In this document: positions 26,703-35,381 of the stretch, piece after piece | Numbering within the stretch: position 1 is the stretch's first letter | Layout of the letters: every line of letters starts with the position of its first letter | Source of the DNA: Sphingobacterium sp. xlx-96 | GTDB taxonomy: Bacteria; Bacteroidota; Bacteroidia; Sphingobacteriales; Sphingobacteriaceae | Length of the DNA stretch: 64,000 bases | Assembly: GCF_011007365.1 (NCBI RefSeq) | Contig: NZ_WFKM01000011.1 | Coordinates: forward strand, 159,034-223,033 | Direction of reading: 5' to 3' | The notes under the pieces: model-generated | Databases searched by the model: none | Told to the model about the DNA's origin: nothing | The model's input: the letters and a program-made list of their open reading frames with translations, nothing else | Made by a program: the position numbers and the translations under genes

Positions 26703-27016
26703 AAAGCAAAAGGTTCAATTAATCGGTTACTCATTTGGTTTTGCTCGTGATATTGATACTTATGCGCCCACTCCATTGATATTGTTTGATTTACTTTTGT
26801 AGCATGAAGTATGACTGCCGTAGCCTTTTACTAAAATAAAGTGAAATTGCAATGAACGATTATCGTGCAATAGAGCAACAAGGCAAGATTTTTTTCCTTT
26901 CATGAGTTGTCTCAAATATTGGGGCAACAAACAAAAATTAGATGGAAAGAATTACAATAAAAGAAAATTTTATACATTAGTCCTATTCACCAATATCTAA
27001 AAAACAGCATCGTACA
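26703..27016 (+). other. Intergenic region with an orphan promoter
   Basis: TACTTTTG at 26792-26799 is a good -7 element, followed at 26804 by an ATG whose frame closes after 11 codons, which may be the stub of a deleted gene. The rest, up to the Crp-like gene, holds nothing else I can name. Confidence 0.35.
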
Positions 27017-27556
27017 ATGAAACAAGAATATATTGCTCCAAAAAATTGGGAAATATTCAGACCATACTTCAAAAAAATAGACGTTTCCGCCAAAACCATC
27101 CTTTTGCAGGAAGGCGAAATATCCAGAACCATGTATTTCATAGAGAAAGGCTGTTTGCGCACTTGGATTAATAATGATGGAAAAGAGATTACGACCCAAT
27201 TTTTTTTTGAGGGCGACAGCGTTTCTTCAATAGAGAGCTTCAGAACAAACAAGATGAGTTTATACAGTATCGAAAGTATAGACCCATGTACATTACAGAC
27301 CCTTTCTCAGAAGGATTTTCAGCAGATTATTGAAAGCAATCCTGAAATGAAAAATGACTTTGAAGCCCATTTATTTAGACGTCTTTTCCAAACTCAAAAA
27401 TTTGCTTTTTCTTACCTGAAAAATAATCCTAAGCAACGATACGAAGAATTGATTACGCAATTTCCACACATTGTACAACGTGTACCACAACATTATATTG
27501 CTTCCTATTTAGGAATTACATCAGTTTCATTAAGCAGGATAAGAAATAGACAATAA
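27017..27556 (+). CDS. Crp/Fnr-family transcriptional regulator
   Basis: 179 aa. N-terminal cyclic-nucleotide-binding-like beta-roll (about 15-115: KTILLQEGEISRTMYFIEKG; GKEITTQFFFEGDSVSSIES), a linking helix (FRRLFQTQKFAFSYLKNNPK) and a short C-terminal helix-turn-helix (HYIASYLGITSVSLSRIRNR). The length and truncated wing are usual for the Bacteroidota branch of this family, whose ligand is generally unknown. It is the first gene of a redox cluster with a flavodoxin-like oxidoreductase and a DUF4405 protein and probably controls it. Confidence 0.9.
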   Translation: MKQEYIAPKNWEIFRPYFKKIDVSAKTILLQEGEISRTMYFIEKGCLRTWINNDGKEITTQFFFEGDSVSSIESFRTNKMSLYSIESIDPCTLQTLSQKDFQQIIESNPEMKNDFEAHLFRRLFQTQKFAFSYLKNNPKQRYEELITQFPHIVQRVPQHYIASYLGITSVSLSRIRNRQ

Positions 27557-27632
27557 GTTCATTTCTTAACAATTGTTATCGTCTATAAGCTAATCTCTTC
27601 TCAATTTTGTAATGCATTTAAACAGAAACAAA

Positions 27633-28223
27633 ATGAGAACAGTAATTGTATTTAACCACCCTTATGAGTTAAGTTACTGCAACGCCATACTTCATGCTGT
27701 AACAAAAGGACTAAAAAACGCATACCACGAGGTTGACCTGATGCATCTGGACAATGATGGATTTAATCCCGCAATGTCAAGTGAAGATTTAAAAGCGTTT
27801 GTGGCTCACAAACCTATTGATCCTCAGGTTGTTGATTATAATCAACGGTTAGAAAAGGCAGATCACCTGATTCTTATTTTCCCGATTTGGTGGGACCAAA
27901 TGCCTGCAATGACTAAAGGATTTATTGACCGGGTTTTAAGCCCGGGTGTAGTATATGACCATCATCCAAGAGGTTACGGATTAGTACCACTTCTAAAGAA
28001 CCTCAAAAGCATCACTATCATCACTACGATGAATAAGCCCAAATTAATGTATTCACTGTTTATGGGTAATTTAATCAAGAAAGCAGTGTTGAGAAGTGTG
28101 TTTAAAACAATGGGATATAAAAATCTCAACTGGATAAATTTTACATCCGTAAAATCAGTAAGCCAAGAAAAACGGGTAAAATGGCTAGATAACCTTGAAA
28201 ATAGATTTTCAAAAAATCGCTAA
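27633..28223 (+). CDS. Flavodoxin-like NAD(P)H oxidoreductase (KefF/MdaB type)
   Basis: Flavodoxin_2-fold enzyme, expected to bind FMN/FAD and reduce quinones or similar substrates. Seen: N-terminal MRTVIVFNHPYELSYCNAIL, an FMN/quinone-site motif LILIFPIWWDQMPAMTKGFI and DRVLSPGVVYD. I prefer ATG 27633 over ATG 27612 because the protein family begins with this strand and a purine-rich site precedes it. About 196 aa, normal for the family. Downstream of the Crp-like regulator by 76 bp and upstream of DUF4405 by 14 bp. Confidence 0.87.
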   Translation: MRTVIVFNHPYELSYCNAILHAVTKGLKNAYHEVDLMHLDNDGFNPAMSSEDLKAFVAHKPIDPQVVDYNQRLEKADHLILIFPIWWDQMPAMTKGFIDRVLSPGVVYDHHPRGYGLVPLLKNLKSITIITTMNKPKLMYSLFMGNLIKKAVLRSVFKTMGYKNLNWINFTSVKSVSQEKRVKWLDNLENRFSKNR

Positions 28224-28237
28224 AAATACGATCACTT

Positions 28238-28714
28238 ATGAAATTGAATAGAAATTATATTACCCCTTTCATATCCTTGGTTTTCCTAGTTGTAGGGCTT
28301 ACCGGGGTGTTTATGTTTTTTCATTTATTTGACGGTTATACAGAAATTGTACACGAGTTCTTAGGTCTGTTCTTCGTTGTTTGCACTGTTTTTCATATCA
28401 TATTAAATTGGAAAGCCTTAAAAATCCATTTTAAAAGAGGCGTTTTCATTCCTGCTGGGGTAGCAGTGGCAGTCATATCCTTACTATTTATCATTCAGCA
28501 ACAACTCCATCCTAAAGTTGACACAATGATTTTAGACAGAATAATAAAAGCGCCGATCAATGATGTTTTTAGAGTATTGAATGTTGATTCTTCGGGAGCA
28601 GTTAAGAGATTAGAATCAAACGGTATATCCATCGATGGAGCAACAAGACTTGAAGACATTTGGATTAAAAACAACGCCGACCCCGAAGAAGTATTTGACC
28701 TGATTATGGAGTAA
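28238..28714 (+). CDS. DUF4405-domain membrane protein
   Basis: Three membrane segments (about 8-28, 36-55, 70-88) carrying conserved histidines (FFHLFDGY, VHEFLGLFF, FHIILNWKAL), the arrangement of DUF4405, a family related to cytochrome b-type haem-binding helices. The C-terminal soluble part (IIKAPINDVFRVLNVDSSGA) resembles a small helical domain. It probably takes part in electron transfer with the adjacent oxidoreductase and the now-broken ferredoxin reductase. Confidence 0.75.
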   Translation: MKLNRNYITPFISLVFLVVGLTGVFMFFHLFDGYTEIVHEFLGLFFVVCTVFHIILNWKALKIHFKRGVFIPAGVAVAVISLLFIIQQQLHPKVDTMILDRIIKAPINDVFRVLNVDSSGAVKRLESNGISIDGATRLEDIWIKNNADPEEVFDLIME

Positions 28715-28734
28715 TTAACTATACTTAAAAAAAC

Positions 28735-29031
28735 ATGAACAATAAAACCGTCTTATATATTAATGATATTGTACAGGAAACTGCCGATGCAATAACGATA
28801 TATTTTGCTCAACCACAGTCACAATTAAACTACCTATCAGGCCAATTTGCCGGACTTGAATTAGAAATTGATATACCTTATTCCTGCCAGAGAGGAAGTT
28901 TCATTAGTTGTGTAGGAAAATACCTAGCGGGAAAAGTAGAAATGTTGACAACCGAAGGGCTTAGACAACATTCAGTTGTTACAACCCTATTTGGACAAGC
29001 TTCCGGACAACAAATAGAATTTCTACCTTGA
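28735..29031 (+). pseudogene. Collapsed PaaE-type ferredoxin reductase
   Basis: 98 codons that join the first strands of an FAD-binding reductase domain (YINDIVQETADAITIYFAQP, YLSGQFAGLE) directly to a C-terminal plant-type [2Fe-2S] domain (DIPYSCQRGSFISCVGKYLA, GKVEM, EGL). Such reductases are about 350 aa, so roughly 250 residues including the NAD site are gone. In the iron-sulfur loop the pattern should be C-x4-C-x2-C: C51 and C59 remain, but position 56 is Phe. The frame is open, yet a working enzyme is unlikely. Follows DUF4405 by 20 bp. Confidence 0.65.
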
Positions 29032-29075
29032 AGATTGTGATCAGATTTTACACATAGCCGAACATTTGTTTAATA

Positions 29076-29474
29076 ATGAAGTATTTAGTAATAGAAAATA
29101 AAGCACAAGAAGAAAGTGAATGGGTTTACGACATTGCAGATTTCTTTTGGAACAACGGAAACCAAGTATATATAGGGAAGAACTATAGTAGTATGTTTGA
29201 ATATAAAAATATTGTGGAATATTGTGATTGTATAGTATTGATTAATGATGATTGTCCTACAGAATTACTTTTTGAAAGCAAACAGGAAAATTTCTGCCAA
29301 TATTTTGATTTAAAGAATGTTAACGAAAAAAAAACAGCACTGATTTTCTCAATCGACGGCGTCTACTCTAATGTTATTCCATTTCCACATAAGATTTTTC
29401 ACTATGATCAGTTAAGTCAGAATGAATTAACCCGATTCTTTAATTGGTGCAGGAAGTTAAATTTATTTAAATGA
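29076..29474 (+). CDS. Hypothetical protein, 132 aa
   Basis: Soluble, acidic, beginning MKYLVIENKAQEESEWVYDI and containing CDCIVLINDDCPTELLFESK and IFSIDGVYSNVIPFPHKIFH. The alternation of hydrophobic strands with helices suggests a Rossmann-like or TIR-like alpha/beta fold (strand LVIENK, strand CIVLIND, strand ALIFSID), but no catalytic motif is visible. It lies 44 bp after the reductase relic. Function unknown. Confidence 0.5.
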   Translation: MKYLVIENKAQEESEWVYDIADFFWNNGNQVYIGKNYSSMFEYKNIVEYCDCIVLINDDCPTELLFESKQENFCQYFDLKNVNEKKTALIFSIDGVYSNVIPFPHKIFHYDQLSQNELTRFFNWCRKLNLFK

Positions 29475-29651
29475 TATTTTAAACCAAATTTTAGCATTTT
29501 ATAATCATTAGAAACTATTAGGTACCTAAAAAGTTACATACACAAAACCATATAGCAATAATAGCATTATGACTACAGGAAAGATATAAGAAACCCAAGA
29601 GTCATCGGGATTGGATTCCCATCCAAAGTAAAAACCAAGTCCGAGAAATTA

Positions 29652-30054
29652 TCATTACTCATCCGGGTTGAAAAAAAAAGTCAGCCTCAGCTTAAGAAGA
29701 TAGAGGAGGGGCTTCACCGTCTAGCAGCAGAGCTGCAGGCTATAGAGTTGGTGTATCCGATTTTACCGCGTTCAGATAGGGGAGGCTTATCCAGATTATC
29801 TTCTAGGCGGTCGATGTAGGTAAACCGATAAAACATCATTTTATCCTAGTGAAAATGATGTTTGTAGCTCTCCTCTTCCATATGGTTTCATATTGAATAC
29901 TGAGGAAACATTAGATCTATATTTTTGTCATGCCCATCATGCTTTTTAGCCAATTTTTTTACAGCATGGTCTAAATGTATCTGTGTCGTATCATTCAAGA
30001 ACTGCCTCATCGGCGAGGTTCGTATCTACTGCACTTGCTGGATGCTGTCCCATA
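29652..30054. pseudogene. HicB-like tail plus ORF6N relic (copy 3 / copy 4)
   Basis: 29652-29752 (+) repeats the HicB-like tail (SSGLKKK-QPQLKKIEEGLHR, then LAAELQAIELV). Directly after it, on the - strand, come scraps of an ORF6N gene: the C-terminal LPERxKIG region at 29755-29820 and the N-terminal leader (NLADE after AVDT) ending at ATG 30054, with most of the middle deleted or replaced. The arrangement HicB-tail convergent to ORF6N is the same as at 15111-15742. Confidence 0.6.
29831..29863. terminator. Hairpin inside the ORF6N relic
   Basis: Perfect 12-bp arms AAACATCATTTT and AAAATGATGTTT with a 9-nt loop. Sits where the middle of the ORF6N gene should be, so it is part of the inserted sequence; terminator-like. 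Confidence 0.5.
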
Positions 30055-30089
30055 ATCTAGCTGTTTGATAAAATAAAAAAACAAGTTGA

Positions 30090-30118
30090 CTTTAATTAAT
30101 CAACCTGTCTCAGAAACA
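30090..30118 (-). terminator. Probable terminator of the fasciclin gene
   Basis: Near-perfect inverted repeat ACAAGTTGA ... TCAACCTGT (one mismatch) about 24 bp downstream of the fasciclin stop codon. Confidence 0.45.
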
Positions 30119-30141
30119 GTAAATAAATGAATAGTTATTTT

Positions 30142-30714
30142 TCAGGGAAGGAGAACGGTATCAATAACATGGATTACTCCATTTGATTGATTTACATCAG
30201 CTATGGTAACTTTTGCATTGTTTCCATTCTTGTCAGTAACATATAGATCTTTGTCTTTTGTCCAAAATGTAAGAACAGATCCTTGAACAGTTGCGATTGT
30301 TGCTTTTCCGTTTCCTTTTTTAACAGCATCCCACAATTGTTGAGTGCTGTATTTACCAGCTAGCACATGATAAGTTAATACGGCTGTCAATTGAGTTTTG
30401 TTTTCTGGTTTTACAAGCGTCTCAACTGTTCCCTTCGGAAGTTTATCAAATGCTGAATTTGTTGGAGCAAAAACAGTAAAAGGTCCTTCTGATGCTAATG
30501 TTTCTACTAAACCAGCCGCTTTAACTGCAGCAACTAAAGTTGTGTGGTCTTTTGAATTAACTGCATTTTCTACGATGTTTTTTGAAGGATACATTGGTGC
30601 ACCACCTACTGTTACAGTTTTTTCTTTTGAGCTATTCTGTGCAAAGCTTTCCGTTGTAAAAAGAATTCCTGCAGTTAATAGCCCCATTGCGATAATTTTT
30701 GTTACTTTTTTCAT
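30142..30714 (-). CDS. Fasciclin-domain exported protein
   Basis: 190 aa with signal peptide (MGLLTAGILFTTESFAQ) and one complete FAS1 domain: NAVNSKDHTTLVAAVKAAGL, the H1 box-like EGPFTVFAPTNSAFDKLPKG, LTYHVLAGKY, and the H2 box-like DVNQSNGVIHVIDTVLLP. Secreted adhesion/stress-related domain, periplasmic or cell-surface. Precedes msrB in the same direction with about 80 bp between (msrB is upstream in transcription order). Confidence 0.92.
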   Translation of the reverse strand: MKKVTKIIAMGLLTAGILFTTESFAQNSSKEKTVTVGGAPMYPSKNIVENAVNSKDHTTLVAAVKAAGLVETLASEGPFTVFAPTNSAFDKLPKGTVETLVKPENKTQLTAVLTYHVLAGKYSTQQLWDAVKKGNGKATIATVQGSVLTFWTKDKDLYVTDKNGNNAKVTIADVNQSNGVIHVIDTVLLP

Positions 30715-30795
30715 GTTTTCGTATTTTTTGATTTATAACTTCATTTACGAGATACGTTTTCAATCGGATTTCTAAATCGAAAAAAAAAAACTTTT

Positions 30796-31296
30796 TCATT
30801 TTTCGGATTCAAATTCCAGACTGATGGAATTCATACAAAATCGTTTACCTGTTGGCTCAGGTCCATCGTCAAATACATGTCCTAAGTGTGAATTACATCT
30901 CCCACACAAAACTTCCGTACGAATCATATTGAAAGAATGATCTTGTTTGTAGATAACACTTTTGGGTGTTACAGATTCGTAAAATGAAGGCCATCCACAC
31001 ATGGATGAAAATTTAGAATCTGAATAAAAGAGTTTATTGCCACAAACAGCACAATAATAAACACCTTTAGCATCATATTCATAATATTTCCCAGTAAAGG
31101 CTCTTTCTGTTGCCCCTTTTCTAGCCACTTCATAAAGATCTGCGTCTAAAACTTTTTTCCAATCCTGGTCCTTCACATTAACTAGTGAAGTGGTATCGAT
31201 TCTAGAATAATAGGGGTTAGTTTTTTTTTCTGTCTGCGCTTTACAGGTGCAGAGTGAAAAGAAAACAAGCAAGGATAAAACAAAATATTTTTTCAT
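30796..31296 (-). CDS. msrB: Exported peptide-methionine (R)-S-oxide reductase
   Basis: Reduces methionine-R-sulfoxide in proteins (EC 1.8.4.12). 166 aa. Signal peptide with a possible lipobox (LCTCKAQ), so it acts outside the cytoplasm. Zinc ligands C82, C85 (YCAVCGNK) and C131, C134 (LCGRCNSHLGHVFDDGPEP); catalytic Cys C154 in GKRFCMNSISLEF; a second Cys C100 in MCGWPSF fits the resolving position. The fasciclin gene follows it; the combination suggests a cell-envelope stress function. Confidence 0.95.
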   Translation of the reverse strand: MKKYFVLSLLVFFSLCTCKAQTEKKTNPYYSRIDTTSLVNVKDQDWKKVLDADLYEVARKGATERAFTGKYYEYDAKGVYYCAVCGNKLFYSDSKFSSMCGWPSFYESVTPKSVIYKQDHSFNMIRTEVLCGRCNSHLGHVFDDGPEPTGKRFCMNSISLEFESEK

Positions 31297-31502
31297 AATC
31301 TTATTATTTTATAAATAAGTACGAAAGAAGTTTACATTTGGATTTTTATATATAGTATGGACTTAATTCTAATATTTACTAAAATAAAATATTGAAGTTT
31401 TTATTCCCTAACAAAGGGAACTCAGCTTTGTCTATGTTAAAGATCAAACTCATTTTAGTTTTCGCATCTTCAACATTAAAAATTCCCCCATTAATTGTAA
31501 TA

Positions 31503-31876
31503 GTACCAAAATTCGGAAAGGCTGAATAAAAGGATATCTGCTACGTTCAAAGAAGCACATTTTATTGAGAAATATGGATTGGGTATCAAGCGCATCAGAG
31601 AAGGCTTTGCATCCGCCAATCTTTGAAAACTTCCAACATGGCTTTCGTGTTATTGTATCTTCAAGTCCACTTTCAGAATCTAGTGAGGGAGTAAGTGAGG
31701 GAGTAAATCTACTTCTTTATCACATAAAAGCTAATCCAGGAAAGCGAGCACCTTTTTTAGCACAAGAATTATCCGTCCCTGTCAAGACAATAGAACGGTG
31801 GCTCAAAAACTTAAGAGATGATCATAAAATCGAGTTTCGGGGAGCACCGAGAAGTGGAGGATATTGGATGAAATAG
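31503..31876 (+). pseudogene. AlbA_2/ATP-binding transcriptional regulator, C-terminal relic
   Basis: Three frames carry pieces of one protein: KEAHFIEKYGLGIKRIREGF then ASANL and a stop in one; IFENFQHGFRVIV in another; then VSEGVNLLLYHIKANPGKRA and SVPVKTIERWLKNLRDDHKI to the end. These match the C-terminal part (RNP-IEKYGSGI-RI) and winged-helix tail of AlbA_2 / RecG-like ATP-binding proteins. At least one frameshift; no N-terminal domain. The first bases share sequence with the stem-loop at 11550. Confidence 0.6.
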
Positions 31877-31905
31877 AAATCCTCCATAGCTATCCCATTT
31901 AACTG

Positions 31906-31941
31906 CGAAGTCCGATATACATCTGGGTATACCGGACTTCG
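31906..31941. repeat. 36-bp hairpin repeat, copy 2
   Basis: Same as 25173-25208 except for single differences in loop and right arm (ATACCGG instead of ATATCGG). Follows the AlbA_2 relic by 30 bp. Confidence 0.72.
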
Positions 31942-32003
31942 AAATTCACCCCTCTTAGCATGAGAGAATGAACAGCGCAAATATATCATAGGGATTTACG
32001 ATC

Positions 32004-33197
32004 CTACATAATAAGATTCTTTAGCTCTTTATCGTCCCATTCAAAGAAAAACTCATTATTGTTTATCTCAATCTTCATCAGAAATTTATCTGCATTCTTT
32101 GCGTATGGAATATTAATATAACCCTCATAATCAGAGTTAGTAAAGATCGTGTTCAGCTTTACATATCCACTTTGTAATGTATTAAGCTTCTGGACTTGTT
32201 GTACCTTCAGATTGTCCATATTTTGTTTAGCCACCTGAGCGGCTATAAACACTTTCCCCCCGTCGAATGAGCGTCCCGAGACATTTGTCGATGTATATGC
32301 ACTGCCCGAGCTATACCCGGCATTAGCATATAGATTGTTTCCAAAGAAACCATAGTTTAGAGTGCGTCCATTGGCAGTGACATAGGTGTTAGAATTGGCC
32401 GAGATATAGGAATATCCAGCAGATATCGCAGCTATTCCATCGACTAGGCCTGTGTAAAACCTCTCATTGCTTTGAACCCTTTTAACGTTGTTCAGATACT
32501 TCTTATAGTCAATCACCAATGCGTTAAAATATTTCCCCTTGATACCATATTGCGCAAATATTTTCGACGGATCTACCAATACATCCTTTTTATTATAATT
32601 CTGTACTATGATTTGCGGTTGAAAAAAAGAACCATAATTTTGATCATACTGCAATTTTACAGCCAATACTATTCCCTTATACGCATATTTTAAAACAGGA
32701 AACCCTTCATGATAGAATACATAATACTCTCTCGAAGGCGTTTGGCTCACAAATGCATCTACGTTTTGAAATACACCCTTTTGAGCAGTGTCTATACTTA
32801 CCTTTTCAAAATCAAAGTACCTGCTGTTTACACTCGATATCTCAAAAGGTTTACTAATATCTATCTTTTCAAATTCTAGAGAAAAGTTCAGATATTCCCC
32901 AGTCTCGTTAAACATATGCACCTTTTCATCCAGCGGCAAGTTATAGCTATTAATCATCCCCTTAGCTTCACCTGCTTGTGTTAGCTTTATATCTTCAGAA
33001 CCGTTAAATCTCAGGCTGGATATCGTATTGTAGGTAAAATGTATTACTGTACTGAAATCATATTGATCCACCTGTTTTATGATTAGTTCAGGTGTAGATT
33101 CATTGTTAAATGCCAAGTAATTGAATTGAGATAAAGCAGGAGTCGCTGGTAGTATAAAAAACATGACGAGAGACATCATTAAGTGTACCTTTCTCAT
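32004..33197 (-). CDS. Hypothetical exported protein, about 397 aa
   Basis: ATG 33197 (MRKVHLMMSLVMFFILPATP) gives a proper signal peptide ending ALSQF; the longer frame starts 33 bp earlier. Mature part is beta-rich in the first half (INSYNLPLDEKVHMFNETGE, FDFEKVSIDTAQKGVF), then a Gly/Ser/Tyr-rich central stretch (GYSYISANSNTYVTANGRTL) and a helical end (AAQVAKQNMDNLKVQQVQKL). No motif recognised; single gene. Confidence 0.6.
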   Translation of the reverse strand: MRKVHLMMSLVMFFILPATPALSQFNYLAFNNESTPELIIKQVDQYDFSTVIHFTYNTISSLRFNGSEDIKLTQAGEAKGMINSYNLPLDEKVHMFNETGEYLNFSLEFEKIDISKPFEISSVNSRYFDFEKVSIDTAQKGVFQNVDAFVSQTPSREYYVFYHEGFPVLKYAYKGIVLAVKLQYDQNYGSFFQPQIIVQNYNKKDVLVDPSKIFAQYGIKGKYFNALVIDYKKYLNNVKRVQSNERFYTGLVDGIAAISAGYSYISANSNTYVTANGRTLNYGFFGNNLYANAGYSSGSAYTSTNVSGRSFDGGKVFIAAQVAKQNMDNLKVQQVQKLNTLQSGYVKLNTIFTNSDYEGYINIPYAKNADKFLMKIEINNNEFFFEWDDKELKNLIM

Positions 33198-33463
33198 TAT
33201 AGGGGGCAAATATGCTATTAAAAGTTTCATTAAGAGTTAATATCTTGATTTTCGCAGTTACGGGCAAACATACATAAAAATTCCAAATTAGAGTCTATCC
33301 GAAAAGGCAGCCTACTAGACTGCAAAAGCTTGTCGCTTCCAATTTCATTTATCAAAATAATAGACCACTGGTCAATGAAATAAATAGACGTCTAAAGGAG
33401 TGGGGGAGGTTGATCAGCTTGTTATTACCTATTTTGGTAATCTTCCTCCTTTTCAAATATACA

Positions 33464-34573
33464 TTAACCCTTCTTGTCTATTTTTATAATCCTTTTGTTT
33501 GCATTGCTAGGCGTAAATGACTGTGTCCGCAGAGAAGCAGTACCGTCAAACCAATTAACAGATAAGCATTTCAACATAAATTCTTTTGAAGCATCTAATC
33601 TATTGATAAAGAATTCATTTTCTTTTAGGTTAATACTGTAATCAGCTGCTTCAATAATATTGAATTTTGTTGTTTGTGGACTATCACTAAACCGGAATGA
33701 GTATCTATCTAAATTAATCACATTAGTCTGCTCTTCAGATGTAATAGCAAACGCAAATTCATTAACACTATTATCCTTGATATAGTTTACAACAAGTGTG
33801 TGTTTAGATGGGTTTACTGGTGGGGTAGCAAAAAACTTAGAAACATTTTGATTTTTAACAATACGGATAGATTCTGGCATATTAATTCTGTAAACTGTTT
33901 TAAGCTTTTCTTGTTCTTTTTCGTACAAATTCTCAAAATATGTGTTCTGGAAAGGATATAATAGTTCATTTTCACTTAAGATTTGAAAATCATTGATATT
34001 AACATCCTTTACACCGTCTGCAGTACTAGCAAATGAAAGTTTGTAAACACTCAAGTATTTTCCATTGCTAAAATATGGATTAGCGCCTGCGAAGTTTTCT
34101 TTTTTGTATAATTCTGTTTCAGAGCCATCACTACCATAGGTTTTATCGATCAAAATAAAACTGGTATAAACCTTCTCTTTGTAGAATATTGCTTGACTTC
34201 TTGAGATTTTCCCACTAGTATGAAAGCCATCAATTTGTGAGAATATTTTTTCTAACATTTTTCTTGGCCTTTTACCCATCTTAGAGTTGCCGTCTACGTT
34301 ATTAAGCTCTTTATAGTATGCCGTTACATGCTCTTTAGAGTAATCACCATCCAGCATGGAAGATTGAAAAAGTTCGTTGTTAATGTTTTTAGCATCAATA
34401 GGACTTATTGTAAGTTTTAAGCCCTCGTCTATCTCTCTAGTAACGGACAAAGGCTCAAAATTTGTTTTGAAAGATTTGTAAGTTATCTCTTTAGTAATTT
34501 GTTTTTTTGTACCACAAGATGATTGGAGAATTGCAGTAGAGCATAGGACTACCAGTAGTAAGTTAATTTTCAT
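33464..34573 (-). CDS. Lipoprotein, 369 aa
   Basis: Lipobox LQSSCGTKK. The remainder is a mixed alpha/beta protein of unknown family with YTSFILIDKTYGSDGSETEL and KHTLVVNYIKDNSVNEFAFA. The region just upstream of its ATG is shared with the lipoprotein gene at 45637-46014 (inverted-repeat leader, see 34600-34708), suggesting common control. Function unknown. Confidence 0.62.
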   Translation of the reverse strand: MKINLLLVVLCSTAILQSSCGTKKQITKEITYKSFKTNFEPLSVTREIDEGLKLTISPIDAKNINNELFQSSMLDGDYSKEHVTAYYKELNNVDGNSKMGKRPRKMLEKIFSQIDGFHTSGKISRSQAIFYKEKVYTSFILIDKTYGSDGSETELYKKENFAGANPYFSNGKYLSVYKLSFASTADGVKDVNINDFQILSENELLYPFQNTYFENLYEKEQEKLKTVYRINMPESIRIVKNQNVSKFFATPPVNPSKHTLVVNYIKDNSVNEFAFAITSEEQTNVINLDRYSFRFSDSPQTTKFNIIEAADYSINLKENEFFINRLDASKEFMLKCLSVNWFDGTASLRTQSFTPSNANKRIIKIDKKG

Positions 34574-34888
34574 ATATATATAATTTGATTTTCAGCTGTC
34601 ATATGGAATATCCAAAGTATATTATGCACGGATTGTTGTAATAGTTGTGCATGCTACTTCGCGGTCATTGGTGTTTGTGCAACTACTTCTACATGGATAT
34701 TTCATATGATTATAAGTTAATAAGTGAGCTACCAGGTTCGGTTTTATTTCATTTATTTTATGTTCCCCAATAAAACTTTATGATGAAAAAAATTCGACGA
34801 AGGTATTTAAATTTGTTGAATTGCGAAGGATGATTCTTATTCTTTTACAAACAGATGCCTGCTGTATGGACTTAGTGACCAAAAAGTA
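34574..34888. other. Intergenic region between two lipoprotein genes
   Basis: Contains the inverted-repeat leader element (34600-34708); the remaining 180 bp up to the next gene show no ORF or other element I can identify. Confidence 0.4.
34600..34708 (-). promoter_or_regulatory. Inverted-repeat leader element, copy 1
   Basis: CATATGGAATATCCA (34600-34614) and TGGATATTTCATATG (34694-34708) face each other 27 bp upstream of the ATG at 34573. The bases between the ATG and the first arm (ATAATTTGATTTT) and parts of the interior (TGTTTGTGCA, then CTACA before the second arm) recur at 46041-46106. Confidence 0.55.
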
Positions 34889-35335
34889 TCAATCCCCCTT
34901 TTGGTATTCTTTAGTGTCTACCGATCCGTCACTAAATGTTTGTATTATCTTTAAATTATCAATTCCTTCTTCGAAGCTAATACGTTCGTCATAAGATGCA
35001 TCACGCCAGCGGCCGTCTATACTCGCCCAAATAACATTGTTCCCTTCAAATTTGATTTTGTAGTCGAATTTCTGTGAATCTGACTTCCTAATATACGACA
35101 GTATATACAGCCCATCCTTTTCAGAGACTTTAATATTCTTTGAAGGCTGATTCATAATAGACGAGATAGTGAATCTTGCAACATCTTTAAAAGAAAAATT
35201 AATAAGAATTGGTTTAGCTGCTGTTTCTTCTTTGACAACTGTAGTTGTCACACTTTCTTGTTCGACTTTTTTATGTTCCTGTGCAGAGTTACCACATGCT
35301 GTTAGGTATGAAAGAATGATTACATAAAGTATCAA
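34889..35335 (-). CDS. Lipoprotein, 148 aa
   Basis: TTG-start frame giving MILYVIILSYLTACGNSAQE, a short lipoprotein signal with lipobox LTACGN; no ATG is available upstream. After a Glu/Thr/Val-rich spacer comes a compact domain (INFSFKDVARFTISSIMNQP; YKIKFEGNNVIWASIDGRWR). Not recognised. 46 bp downstream of the next upstream gene, probably an operon of small envelope proteins. Confidence 0.58.
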   Translation of the reverse strand: MILYVIILSYLTACGNSAQEHKKVEQESVTTTVVKEETAAKPILINFSFKDVARFTISSIMNQPSKNIKVSEKDGLYILSYIRKSDSQKFDYKIKFEGNNVIWASIDGRWRDASYDERISFEEGIDNLKIIQTFSDGSVDTKEYQKGD

Positions 35336-35381
35336 ATTGATATTGTTTATAATAAAGCTGTGTTAATATATATTCTGTTTA

